NCBI RefSeq assembly: GCF_029931775.1
Contig: NC_079314.1
Span: 70,051,879-70,115,878 of the forward strand
DNA length: 64,000 nt
Origin: Euleptes europaea
Taxonomy: Eukaryota; Chordata; Lepidosauria; Squamata; Sphaerodactylidae
Direction of reading: 5' to 3'
The position numbers and the translations under genes are program-made. Each line of letters opens with the position of its first letter. Position 1 is the stretch's first letter. Under the pieces are notes generated by a model, which ran no database searches, was not told the DNA's origin, and saw nothing but the letters and a program-made list of their open reading frames with translations. Below, piece by piece: positions 1 to 12,021 of the stretch.

Positions 1-375
1 ATTTTTAATAGATAGAAGCACTTTATATTCTTGGGAACTTAATAATTACTGCATACAGCAGTGTCCTGATAAGAGGACATCTCTTGGGGAGGCCAGTTGG
101 ACAGTTCTGTGGAGAACCAAAAGTACAGGAAGAAGCAAAACATTGTGCTACATCAGATTCTGTGGACTTGCCTTCTGCCGACTGCATCAACCACCTGTCA
201 TTCTCTTAGGCTGACATAGTGATTCCCTGTTCATGGGTACATGAAGCTTACAGCATTTAGGTGCACTGAATGAACACATCAGAAGCCAATTAGGGGGCAT
301 GGAGTAGAGATTCCCATTGGGCTGTGTGACCCAACACTTTTTCAGTGTGATGATTGCACACAGTAGATTTCCAGT

Positions 376-591
376 AGGGTTGCCAGCTCTGGGTTGGGAA
401 ATAGCTGGAGATTTGGGGGATGAAGCCTGAGGAGGGTGGGATTTGGGGAGGGGAGGGGCTTCAATAAGTAATACCATAGAGTTCACCTTCCAAAGTGGCC
501 ATTTTCTTCAGGTGGACTGATCTCTGTCACCTAGAGATCAGTTGTAATCACAGGAGACCTCCAACTACCACCTGGAGGTTGGCAACCTGAC
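376..591 (-). mobile_element. hAT-like non-autonomous DNA transposon with 8-bp target duplication
   Basis: The element starts agggttgccagc and ends gttggcaacctgac, so its ends are imperfect inverted repeats (GGTTGCCA). It is flanked on both sides by the exact 8-mer TTTCCAGT (368-375 and 592-599), the target-site length used by hAT elements. A second copy in the other orientation lies at 22180-22373. It has no coding capacity. Confidence 0.65.
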
Positions 592-596
592 TTTCC

Positions 597-795
597 AGTA
601 TATCGTAGTAGAAAAGGGCAAGAGTACAGTATATAGTAGTAGAAAATAGTATATAGTAGTAGAAAGTATATAGTAGTAGAAAGTATATAGAGTAGTAGTC
701 CAGTATATAGTAGTAGAAAAGGGCAAGAGTCCAGTAGCACCAGGTACTACTGGACTCTTGCCCTTTTCTACTACTGCAGACAGACTAACACGGCT
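597..795 (+). repeat. Tandem agtagtagaaa repeat plus a perfect 29-bp hairpin from a Penelope-like end
   Basis: 597-708 is a run of short units built on agtatatagtagtagaaa. It is followed by two exact inverted arms, 709-737 and 747-775, with a 9-base loop. The right arm continues as cagacagactaacacggcta, the terminal sequence of the dispersed family also seen at 8271-8394 and 54257-54363. Confidence 0.75.
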
Positions 796-3700
796 ACCCA
801 CTGTGAATTATTTCCAGTATATCGGTACCACTTGAGTGAAATATGATCCTAGTCAAATGTATACAGCACAATACACTCCTCCAAGGACTTTGAACTACTA
901 GCTTTACAATGAATGTGGTGGGAAGATACCTTAATTTGGCATGCTATTTCCTGTCTGCTTTCTAAAATGGTACAATCAATGAGTCAATAGTATGACATGT
1001 TTTTCAAATGTTTGAATCACTTCCTAATGACTGGCAGCTCTTGTAGACTTCATCTTGAATTAAGGAGGCTTGCTACAATAAAATGTTGCATAAAGCTTGG
1101 TAGGAATGAAGTACACAGTAAACAAGAGAGCACAAAGCAAGCAGACAGTGGGACTAGGAAAGCCAGCAGTAGGTATGCAATATATTGAATATACCCAACA
1201 GGGTGCAAAATGGGCAGTGCTGATTGACAGAAGCAAGGCTGATCAAAGGCTCTTGCTCTGTGGAAATCTGGAGAATGGTACTGTACTATTATCGTGATCC
1301 TTAAATTTTTCTCCTGCCCATTATACCTTTGTGCAGGGGAACATCTCTTCTAACCTGGTCTATTCAGTTCCAAGCTGAGGCCTAGGTCATGGTCAGGGAG
1401 GAGAGGCTAAAGGGAAAAGAGCACTGGGGGGCTAGCTTAGATCCTCCGTCTGCCCTGCTGTCCAGTTCAGACACATCTTCTTCTAAGTGCCAAGGGTGTT
1501 TGTAGGAAGTAGGAAGGTGACATCGAAAGGTGCTGCCACAACAGCAATTGGATATTGATTCTGATGGGTTCTTCGTGTATAAAGTGCTGTGATGATGCAT
1601 ACATTTGTTAGGATTTCTTGGGAAATGTCTACTTTTCAATAAGAGCTAGCCAAAGGCATCGAGACCTGAATACAGAAGTTTATATGCCCAGGGTCAGGAT
1701 ATGGGCTCTTGCACTTGTTTCATATTCTGATAAAAAGAGGTAATTACATTTGTTTAAAAAAATAGCAGTTAAACACTTGTGTCTCCCCCCCCCCCCGATC
1801 TAATTGGGCACTTTCATATTCACATTTACAGAGTTAAACAGATAGGGAAGGGTGAGAACCAATCCTTTAACTAGAATGAGAAAAGGTGGAAATTAACATA
1901 ATTCAGCTACACTCTCCAATACAAGACCACAAAACAAAAAGAAATCAAACGTACTGGAACCTACATTGTAGTAGATTATTGTGCATATCAGTTGTGTTTA
2001 TAATAAACATTTGTTGGTAAAACCTACTTATTACTATGTTTTAACTGTTATGCTAGGTCAGCTAGAGACTTCCATAGTAAATGCTTTATCAGCGCAGCGC
2101 TATAAAGAGTTACTCCAGTCTAAGCCAATCTAAACTTTCCAGATCTTCCTGTGCCCTTTGGGACCTAAAATTATCTCTGCTAGGGTTGTAGGTGCATCTG
2201 ATTCTCATACCACTTCTTTCCTATCCATCTGCCTTGTTTAATATGCATACCACTCAATTCTCCCATGAGCTCCCACACACTCATCATTTCCACCTTGGGT
2301 TGTAGATACTCATCTCCATTTACAATGTGAGTTAATTCTACAGCTGCAAGGACTCACTACACCTGAGTGCTCCATTTCTGGATAAACCCCAACTGGCGAA
2401 AGATCTCTTTCCACTAAGACTTTTAACATAGTTTGCACCATCCCTGTTGCTAAAGCCTCACACCCAATTTGAGAAAGAAATAATAAATTACAGAATACTT
2501 GTCAAGAGTTTAATTCATCACTGCAGATCATTCTTTTAAATCCCTGTCTCTTCCCTGCCCTGCTTCCTACCCTCTGCCCCTTCAGTTCCTTCCTTTGTTT
2601 CTAGCTGCTGCCAGCAGTTCTTTCCTCACCCTGTCTAGAAAGTGTCTCAGTGTTCTGGTTGCTGTCTCTTCCCAAGGCCCGAGGTCTGGAAGGAACAGCA
2701 CACACAGCCTTTGTTGTTCTTGGTAGTGTGGGACTCCCTCACCTAACACTCAGTCTCTTGTCTGCTTTCTTCCAGCAATTGCTCTTTTTCTCCGGCAAGC
2801 CAGCGGATGAAAAATTGCACCCCTGTTTCTAATTTGAACAGTTCCCTTTCAGACATTGTAAATTGTTTTGGAATCACTCTGTTTCAGGTGATGCATTTCA
2901 AAATGCATGCCAAACTAGACAAGATACATGATCAGAACTTCCACTTTTTTGTTTGTTTGAAAGCAGCCAGAGTAATGAATGTAATGAATTAACTAGGATG
3001 GTTAATGCTTTTCCCTAACCAATTTTCCTTGATCTAAATTTCTCCTCACCTCCACAGGTGCTGGAATTTTTCCTTGTGGGGCAAAAAACACCTTTAGATT
3101 AGATTGCACAAACAACCCATGGGGAAGGATTTGGAACACCTCCCCCAGAGATGTGACCTAACCAATTTCAACATGCACACACAGCTCTGTGGTTGCTTTT
3201 ATGTTCTTTTTAACGAAGCTTTTTAAAAATAATCATGGATATCCTTTAATCTCAATTGATTGGGCTCTAACTCTGCAAAGATTTGATTTGTCGAAGTTAT
3301 TAAGCCAGTATCATCTGCAATTATTTAACTGAAGATTTTTTTTCATTTATCAATTACTAGCTAAGAGTGTTACCCTACCACCAATGTCTCTTAAAGCACA
3401 CACGATTAATCTTTAAACTCATGGATTTGCCTACTGGGGTTTGGCATTTAGAATCTATTCTTTGTAATTGCAATACACTGCAGTGCACAATTTCTTGAAA
3501 TCTCTTTAATTACTATTTTAGCTCAAAAGAAGATGTGCAGCTTGAAGAAATCTGTTTTAGGATGTGCCTTGACTGGAAATGACTCTAAAGGTTTATTTTA
3601 CTAGTTCAGTGGGACCACCTTTGCACGTCTGTCCCAGTATATTGTTTCTGAACTTAATACTTGATTAACAGTCTGCATAATCAAAGGGAAGGTGTATTTT

Positions 3701-3839
3701 AATCAACTACATTCATTTTAATCACAGATGGGACTTACGAAACCAGTCATTATTTATTTACCACTCCTCGGACTCCTATGTAGTAAAATGCTGTTCCGCT
3801 AGAATACTTGTGAGTGTTTAACTTGATTTATTTTTGCAG

Positions 3840-3974
3840 GTGAAAATCCTTTGGCAGATGATCAAAGTAACCATGACATTAACTCAGTTGCTGGAGTACT
3901 GAAGCTCTATTTCCGGGGGCTGGAGAACCCTGTCTTTCCTAAGGAAAGATTTAATGATCTTATTTCTTGCGTCC
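3840..3974 (+). CDS. SRGAP1: SRGAP1 coding exon, RhoGAP domain part 1
   Basis: Acceptor tttttgcag and donor gtaagt flank the exon. It starts with the last two bases of a Gly codon and reads [20 protein letters not shown], then [20 protein letters not shown]. The [20 protein letters not shown] stretch is a conserved RhoGAP helix region. It ends with the first base of an Arg codon. Confidence 0.95.
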
Positions 3975-6900
3975 GTAAGTTACATTTGTTCTTATGGCCT
4001 CTCAAAGTAGATTTTCACAAATATAGTAGCTGTCCCCCAAAAAACAAATAATCTCAGTTTTTCTTAAGATAATTTACTGACATCTGCAAATATATATGAA
4101 CATCCAGTAATGCGCAGATATGTTGCTGGGGGCCTTCCTTGCTCTTTAGGAAAAATATATAACGTAACTCTGTGTTGCCCGTGCAGTGTATTTTATACTG
4201 TATTTATCCTCCATCTTCTTTGCTTCTTGGTAAGGAAATAACTGTGTTGTACTCAAATATACTACTTTGAGTAGTTGACATAATTGAAGTATTTTTTATT
4301 CAAATATAACTAATCAATAATTTTTTGTATTAACATCAGGTTTATACCAACAAAAGAACAATTTATACTTTGTTTAAACAGCCTGTACTTAATCATTGAT
4401 GTTTTGGACCAGAATCTATTTAATTTCTTCTCTTTAAGATTTATACATTTGTATCCAAACTTAATTTTTTGCCGGCTCAAGGACAGGGGGATGATTTTTT
4501 TTGCTAATTTCACTTTCACTGCTGATCACAATATAATACTGAGCACTGTTCATGGGCAACCCCTGATCCACCAGAGGTAGTGTTTCGGGGGGTCCAGGGG
4601 GCTTTTTTAGGAAGGGGAAGGTTGGGGAAATGTCATATTTATTGTATATTGTATATCAAATTATTAGTAAAAACTCCTTATCAACTGGAACATAATCATG
4701 TAAACAGTATTGACAGAGAAGTTTAAAAATGGTTTGGCTTCACACCTCATACAGTCCTCTCCTCCACCATCACATAGCCAATAAAGCCTGAGCTGTTTCT
4801 TTGTACTTTACAGGAATAGAAAATCTCTATGAGAGAGCTCTTCACATACGTAAACTCCTGCTTACTTTGCCCAGATCTGTCCTTATAGTGCTGAGATATC
4901 TCTTTGCCTTCCTGAATCAGTAAGTATCTTCCTGTCACAGCAACAAAATAATTGGTGAGAGAAATACATCTGTTTCAGAAAGCCTTCTTTTCTTTTGCCT
5001 CTTTTTTATTGGGAAAAAACAGCCTTTCGCAGTACAGTGATGAAAATATGATGGATCCTTACAACCTGGCCATTTGTTTTGGCCCAACGCTAATGCCTGT
5101 TCCAGACATACAAGAACAGGTGTCATGCCAGGCTCACGTGAATGAAATAATCAAAACTATCATCATTCATCACGAGACCATTTTTCCAGATGCTAAGGAG
5201 CTTGATGGCCCGGTTTATGAAAAATGTATGGCAGGAGATGACTACTGGTAAGATAGAGGATGTTCTTTAAGTCTTCTGCTATCATTAGCTTGACAATTTA
5301 TGTATAAATAACATAAACAAAAAACATGCCTGAAAGTATGTTTTGGATCAGTCAAAAAAATTGCTGTGCCTCTATTTTAGCAATTGCAAAAACATTTTTT
5401 TACAACTCTACTGCCTTTAAAGCTTTACGCAGATGGGCAAATTATTCAGCACCGATGGCACAGTTATGTGAAATGAAAATGCTTGCATAGATTTGTTGAA
5501 AAATTGGCCCTACTGTTGTGAAGAACTGAGCTAGTTTGCAAATTAGGAGGAGGGATATAGGGGGCACCCCGAATGAAATCCACAGATGAGACCTAAGTTT
5601 TTTGTTTGTTTTTTGTAGCAGAAGCTGATCCCCTCCTGTCCCCAGTAGGATACAACCTAAATAGACAAAAGCAATAATTCTCTGGTTCCTATTGGCCGTT
5701 TAAATAGGAACGCACCCCAAATCTTGCCTGCTCATTCTTCTGCTGGAGTTCAAATATGGGTACGTTTAGCCTTAGATCCTGACATTGCCCCAGGTTCAAG
5801 AAAAGGGTTAAAGCAGTTAGTGGAGCACTTCCCAAGTGGCTGCAAAATTCCCTCAGACTGTGTATGCAGTAGACTTTGAAGAAGCTGGGGCTCTTGGGGT
5901 ACACCAGGATGCCTTGCTTGACAGGAAGGAGCATCTGAACAGACCAGGTGGGAAGAGGAGGGTAAGGTAGCAAGTTGAAGAGTGATATTATGGTTAAAAT
6001 ATGGAATAGAATAAACAAAGCAATGCTGAAGACCAGACTGTACTCCTCAGCCAGGGACAGATAGTGACAGAGAAATGTGGAGAGAACCATTCATTTCCAA
6101 GCAATCCCTTTTGATGCAACTTTTGATATATTAAAAACTATATTCAGGAGTAGCAATGCCTTCTTCTGTCTTCTGTTTTCTAAACTGCCAACAAGCCTGA
6201 TTTGCACACATCTTGGTTAAAAGTAATATTTGATTTCAACCAGAGAGAAAATATAACATGGTCTGCATATATTCTAAGATCTAGATTTTTTTGTTACATT
6301 TATTTTTAATGGCTGACTGGTACAAAGCACATTGTCTTAACTGAAAATATTGTGATTATATGAGAAGCAGGGATTTGATGTGATTGCTCACTGGATGATT
6401 TTAATGAGTCATATATCTGTCCACAAAGTATTAACTCACATGTTTTGTGCCTGCAGTGATAGTCCTTATAGTGAACATGGTACCTTAGAAGAAGTGGACC
6501 TGGATGCTGGTACAGAGCCACACACCAGTGAGGATGGTATGACCTGTTTTTCAGTTCATAGGAATAGGTGATTCACAGAGGAAATGCTGTTTTCTTCATT
6601 ACAGCTCATGTTAAATAAAGAATGTCTGACATAATATCCTTGATTCAAATTTTTTATATATAATTTTTGTTTGTAACACTGATCAGTCTGTCATTATCCA
6701 GCTGTTTCCTTGCTTCTTTCCTGGTTAATACAGTTACCGGAAGGTCAAGTGAAAAATTTCTGCACTCATCAGCACATAACATTTTTTGGTGCAGCTTGAT
6801 GTTCTAAATGCCATCTTAAATTCCGTTTTGCAAGATGCTAAACTGAAGTAATTTTTTTGTTTTCCATGGTAAAGAAAAACAATCAAGGCCTCTTTTTCAT

Positions 6901-9900
6901 CATTGTTATTATTTATTTATTTCATTTCATTTATTAGATTGTTATCCTACCCTCATCCCAGCCGAAGATCAGCTTCCTACAAAGATTAGCCCCACACTCA
7001 ACCACAAATCTCTTGCATAATGTCCTTGATTCAAATGATTTAGGGTCTGCTATCTGAAGCTCATGCTTCAATAAAGCCATTCTTAAGATGCATTGAACTC
7101 TTTTACACTGCAATAAGCTACTATTTTGAAATCCAGACTTTAGAAGTGGCCCAAACTTACTTTCTTCCATAAGTACTTTAATTACTGTGGCTTGGAGGTC
7201 TGTATGTGGATGGAATCATGGCATTCCACCAAAGATCACAAGACCTCTTTCATCAAGTTGCTTTGAACGGCTGTAATAATTTGGTGCCAAAAATATTTCC
7301 CACCTGAAAGCAGTATTCTACAGACTTTGGTCCAGACCCTAAATCAAAAGCATTTAGAGGAGGACCATGAAAGAATACTGGTGTTTCCACTTAGATAGTG
7401 ACGGTTCACCCAAATGATCCAAGTGGTTGCTTTGAGCCCCAGATTGGCAGGGGCAGCATACAGCGTGGTGTAGTGGTTAAGAGCGGTGGTATGGAGCGGC
7501 GGACTCTAATCTGAAGAACCGGGTTTGATTCTCCACTTCTACCCATGAAGCCAGCTGGGTGACCTTAGACTAGTTACAGCTCTCTTACAACTCTTTCAGC
7601 CCCAACTACTTCACAGGGTTTCTGTTGTGGGGAGGGGAAGGGAAGGTGAGTTTAAGCCTGTTTGATTCTTTCTTAAGTGGTAGAGAAAGTCAGCATATAA
7701 AAGCCAACTCTTCTTCTTCATACCACATGCGCCTTTTCTGCTACTTTCCTGCTGAGCTCCAAGGCAAGATTCAGAAGCACTACACCTGGTGCCCACCAGC
7801 AAAGGATGAAGGGGCTTGGGACAGTGAAATGCTTTGGGCTGTCCCTATATGTACACTGCTGGCAGCAAGCCAGTACACTTGTCCTAGAGAATTCCATGCT
7901 TCTAGCTGCCTTACAGATCCCAAGACTCTTTTTAGTCTCTGCATGTCTCATTACAAGATAGCGTGGGTGGGTGGCCAAGTAAGTCTTCAGTAGAACAGCA
8001 AGATTCGAGTTCAGAAGCTTCTTTAAGACCAAGATTTTCCAGGGTATAAGCTTTCGACCCTCTGATGAAGGGTCTGATGAAGGGAGCTTTGACTCTCAAG
8101 AGCTTATACCCTGGAAATCTGTTTGTTCTTTAAGGTGCTACTGGACTCGAATCTTGCTCTGTATCACTACAGGTATTTGAAATGTATGGAAAGGGTTCAA
8201 CAACTCCTGAGGCAGCTAGTCCTATGTCACCTGAGATTTGTTGATAAATATTTCTAGATAGTTATTTCTGGATCTGAAAAACTGAGCTGTAACTCACGAA
8301 AGCTCATACCGTGCCAGAAATTTTGTTAGTCTTTAAGATGCTACTAGATTCTTGCTCTTTTCTGCTGTTACAGACTAACACGGCTACTCATCGTGATCTA
8401 TCGGGATTATGCTTGCATTTTTCCACCGTCAGAGGTCGCCTCGCTCTCCCTTCACATTTTCGCGCAATTTGCTGCGTTTTCTGGATTCATGTTTAGCCAG
8501 CATCCAGAAAACTCCAGTAAAACGCACAGAAACACTCAGGGAGAGCGAAGCATCCTCTAACAGTCGGAAAATGCATGCATAATCAAGGCAAAGGCCTGAA
8601 GTAGACAGTGGGGTTACCGCAAGGAAACAGCCATGCATAAATGGCCTCAGTTTGCTTTCATTAGCCATTCATGCTACATGGTCCTTATTGCTGGAAACTG
8701 TTTTTCAGATTTTATCATCTTTATGGGTTTGTCTTTTCTTCACAGAATGTGAACCAATAGAAGCTATTGCCAAGTTTGATTACATAGGAAGATCTGCACG
8801 AGAGCTCTCCTTCAAAAAAGGAGCCTCCCTGCTTTTATATCATCGAGCTTCTGATGACTGGTGGGAAGGAAGACATAATGGAATTGATGGCCTTGTGCCT
8901 CACCAATACATAGTGGTTCAGGATATGTAAGCAACAATTCATTCTTCTGAAATGCTTGAGCTACTGAATCAGACCAGCCTGGTCCAATATTTTCTACCAA
9001 TTGAATGAACTTCTTCAGGCCATTCATTCTACAATTGTGTAGCCTTGTGGTTCTGCACTGAAGGCCAGAAGGCGGGGGAAATGGGATGTTGTTTAGGGGT
9101 GGGAATAGGGATCTAAAGGATCGGTTCATTGCTTGGTGGCATAGCATCTGCTTTGCATATAGGATCACCTGCAGTTAAAGATCACCTGCTGTTAAAAAGG
9201 ACCAAGTGGTAGGTGATGTGAAAGGCCTCCACCCTGGGATCTTGAAGAGCATCTGCTAGTCAGAGTACATAGTGCTGATCTTGATAGACAGATGGTCTGA
9301 TTCAATATAAGGCAACTTCATGTGCTCACATGTTGCAATACAAAGGATCAGAATGTAGGATAATTTGTTAATGCAAAAAAAAAGTTTGCATAATTCCCTG
9401 TTGTGTATGCACTCGTTCTTTCTCCGTCTATCTGAAACTGCAAGCAGGAACTTTGCTCACAGCAGCTGGAAGAAGGAGCAAGCAAAAGGCAACATTACAG
9501 GAGCATTATAATACCAGCCTTCCACCTCACAGCATTAAACTCAAAACCATTTTCATTTTCAGGATCAAATTCTATGTTATGTATTGCCTGTACAAATTTT
9601 TCATAAATTATGGGTCCAGGGCCAGCAGCCCTGCCCCATAGCCTCACCCAGCATGCACCTGGGAACTGGCCAGCAAAGGAGGCCGGCAGCAGCTTAGGCC
9701 TGGGCAGGCTAGCAGAGCAGCCTCTTATAGCCTCAGGGGAGGGCAGGGCAGGAGAGGGGCAGGCCTGGCTAGGGATGCCATTGGGCCAGATTCCCTACAA
9801 ACACCATAGACCTGCCCCTAAGGAGAGAGTGTTAGGGGAGTCCAGGGTCAGCCTGCCTCCAGACAATCCTCTCCCAGGGATAGCTGAGGAAGGGCCAGGC

Positions 9901-11985
9901 CAAGCCTTTGCAGCCAAAGGACTGGCACAAGGCCAGAGAGGGGGGGCTCAGGGTACAGCTGAACCTCTCTCCTTTCTCTAAACTGAGACTCAATCTTTGG
10001 GCCTGCTGAAGAAAGGCTGCTGGAGGGCACTTGCGCCCAGGACTACGGCACACAGGAGTTGGAGCAAGACATTATGAAATAGCACTTTTTGTTTCTACAG
10101 TCTTCAGCATTATTCTTAAATAAAAATAGAGCTTCTGTTTTGGAAATTACATTTTCTGTCTACTAAATGCATCAACACTGCTATTAAATGTAATTTGAAA
10201 TTGTGTTATTTTTTGCGGCCTAATCTGTATTGGCTGCCATTTGGAATATTAAATATAATCCATGGGGCGTTTACAAAATTGAAACTAGAAACCAAACTCT
10301 GAAGTACGATATTTCTGAGGATAATCCAGTTGTGGAGCGTTTCTTCCCCCTCCCCTATAGCAGCTTCATAGTCGACATCCCTTAACCATGCAAGTACTTC
10401 ATGGCTACAAAAAGAATCATTAAAATGGTTGGTAGTGAGAGTGAGACAATCTGAAAGATGCTCAAGGGGTGTAACAAAGAAAAAAGTCAGGAGTGCGGTT
10501 ATTCTTTCCATCTCAAGAACATCAGTTTCTCAAGCATAATGTTGTATTTTCTCTACTCAGGGATGATACGTTCTCAGATACACTGAGCCAGAAAGGAGAT
10601 AGTGAAGCCAGCAGTGGGCCAATCACAGAGGACAAGTCTTCATCTAAAGATATGAATTCGCCAACTGATCGTCATTCTGATATCTTCTTAGGAAGGTAAA
10701 TTTATTTACTTACTTTATTTATAGTCCACCTTCCACGCTGAAACTCAAGGTAGATTACTAAATTTAAAAGCCATTTAACTAAATAGTAAGAAACTGTATT
10801 TCCTTAGCATTGATACTGTCACTGTGTGGCAGTTGAGAGTTTATCACACACGTGATCTTGGTAGTCCCGGCAACAATCATATAAGAGAGTCCAATTTTAT
10901 TACTTAGGATTTTGAGTGGCTTGCCTAAGATCACTTAGAAATTTCAAGGTGAAGGTAATATGGGACCTAATGTCATCATAGCTCACATCCTCTTACTACT
11001 GCACTATATCAGCAAATTGTTTGATCTCGTAATGCCAGGGATTCTTTATCTAGAGATTAGTTTGATCTCCCATGATTTCTGTCTGTTACTGTGCAGGCAA
11101 CGCAAGAAAAACGAACTCCCACTTCCTGGGAGACGCCCTGGCAGGACCAGTGATGGGCACTGTCCAGTTCATCCGCCACACAGCCTTGCTAATTCATCGC
11201 TGGAGTTAGGCTCCCCCAGTATGGCAAGCCACAGCACTTCCCGAGCTGTCCTTCAAAACCGCAGCCTCAATACAGACAGCCCAGAGAGGAGGCGTAGGCC
11301 TGGTCATGGCAGCCTGACCAATATTAGCAGGCATGAGTCACTGAAGAAAATCGACAGCCCTCCAATTAGGAGATCGACGTCATCTGGCCAGTACCCAGTT
11401 TTCAATGATCACAAACCACTGGACCCAGAATCAATTGCTCAGGTGGGCCTTGTTTGTTAATTAATGCACTGTTGCATTTTCTGTTAAGGGGACGGTAGTG
11501 TGAGCTTTTGTTACAAATATCGCTTCTCATTTGTGCAGTTACTGTTCTTGTATTCTTTCCTTTTTTCATATACCGACGAAGTATATTTACTTTTGCAGCC
11601 AAAATATCTGTGTCCAAATTGACTGGTTATGATACCTTGCCACTCTAAAAGGGGATTTTCTGTTATGATTATCTTTGTCATGGTTCAAGTGAAATGCTAA
11701 GCCAGGTTTGGTGCTAGATAATAAGCCCTGAGGTCACACACTTCCTTCAATCCATGAGCTCAGAGTCAATTAATACCTTCCACTTTAGCATCAATAATAT
11801 TTTGCCATTATAGCTGAATCAGCAAACTATGTTCCTATTTATTTTGTTTACTTAAAATATTTCTAGACCACCTTTCCCTGCTATGTGTGCCCTGTAAAGT
11901 AAGATTGCAAACCAGGGTCAAAGTGAAAGACTTTGTTATTTCATCTGGCTTTTCCTCAGTGATCCCTCCTTCCTGCCCTGTTTTA

Positions 11986-12021
<36 letters not shown>

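Larger units (their letters stand above)
1..3839 (+). other. SRGAP1 intron (3' part), noncoding
   Basis: No exon was recognised here; the preceding SRGAP1 exon with the arginine finger must lie upstream of the window. Repeats occupy 376-800. From about 800 to 3839 I see no clear repeat or gene, only AT-rich intronic sequence with a poly-C run near 1787. Confidence 0.6.

Noticed and set aside
5689-6090. Minus-strand open frame of 133 codons in an SRGAP1 intron
   Set aside because: Leu/Phe-rich translation with no recognisable family, no splice partners and no promoter-like sequence.
7480-7545. A functional tRNA gene at the family A SINE head
   Set aside because: The A and B boxes are present but no cloverleaf with a proper acceptor stem forms, and the same unit recurs with a CTT tail.
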